Assembly: GCA_022424925.1 (NCBI GenBank)
Contig: JAKMGM010000053.1
Span: forward strand, 1 to 5,877
DNA from: Candidatus Poseidoniaceae archaeon
GTDB lineage: Archaea > Thermoplasmatota > Poseidoniia > Poseidoniales > Poseidoniaceae
Length of the DNA stretch: 5,877 nucleotides
Direction: 5' to 3'
Part shown: in pieces, positions 5,863 through 5,877 of the stretch
Numbering within the stretch: position 1 is the stretch's first letter
How the letters are laid out: each line of letters opens with the position of its first letter
The notes under the pieces: generated by a model
Told to the model about the DNA's origin: nothing
The model's input: only the letters and a program-made list of their open reading frames with translations
Databases searched by the model: none
Program-made: the position numbers and the translations under genes

Positions 5863-5877
5863 GCTCAAAGCGTCAAG

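Noticed and set aside
1..5877. Mobile element, CRISPR array, tRNA or defence system
   Set aside because: No direct repeat array, terminal inverted repeat, transposase or integrase motif, tRNA-like fold or defence-gene motif was seen. The window reads as a normal core-genome segment.

Overview
The window looks like ordinary chromosomal sequence from an archaeon, most likely a mesophilic marine euryarchaeon such as Marine Group II (Poseidoniales). The strongest clue is a complete archaeal-type, CTP-dependent riboflavin kinase, a family unrelated to the bacterial and eukaryotic FAD/FMN kinases. Supporting clues are Shine-Dalgarno sites matching GAGGTGA/GAGGAG, base composition near one half GC by eye, very tight packing, and a mix of bacterial-looking membrane and PLP-enzyme genes. 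The phylum-level placement is inference; the archaeal assignment is much firmer.

Layout. Bases 1-102 probably hold the last codons of an upstream gene, or the N-terminal part of the next one in a shifted frame. A plus-strand run follows: a CrtC/AttH-like lipocalin-fold protein (63-869), a four-helix membrane protein with a bacterial-type PH (bPH2/DUF304) domain (967-2007), a small acidic TPR-like protein (2074-2595) and tRNA pseudouridine synthase TruA (2605-3516). TruA ends exactly where the convergent riboflavin kinase gene ends (3517-3984, minus strand). The kinase is divergent from a plus-strand alpha-oxoamine synthase of the glycine C-acetyltransferase/BioF family (4095-5276). That gene converges, with 19 bases between stops, on a minus-strand four-helix membrane protein with an acidic tail (5296-5862 or beyond), whose 5' end may lie outside the window.

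How the genes relate. The bPH2 protein, TPR-like protein and TruA are close together and probably co-transcribed. The TruA ribosome-binding site overlaps the stop codon of the TPR-like gene, so those two are likely translationally coupled. No common pathway links the products: tRNA modification, FMN synthesis, amino-acid/CoA chemistry and membrane proteins of unknown role sit side by side, as is usual in compact archaeal genomes. I see no rRNA, tRNA, CRISPR array, transposase, phage gene or defence system. The points worth a second look are the frame problem at the left edge, the disputed start of the riboflavin kinase, the unresolved substrate of the oxoamine synthase and the two poorly characterised membrane proteins.
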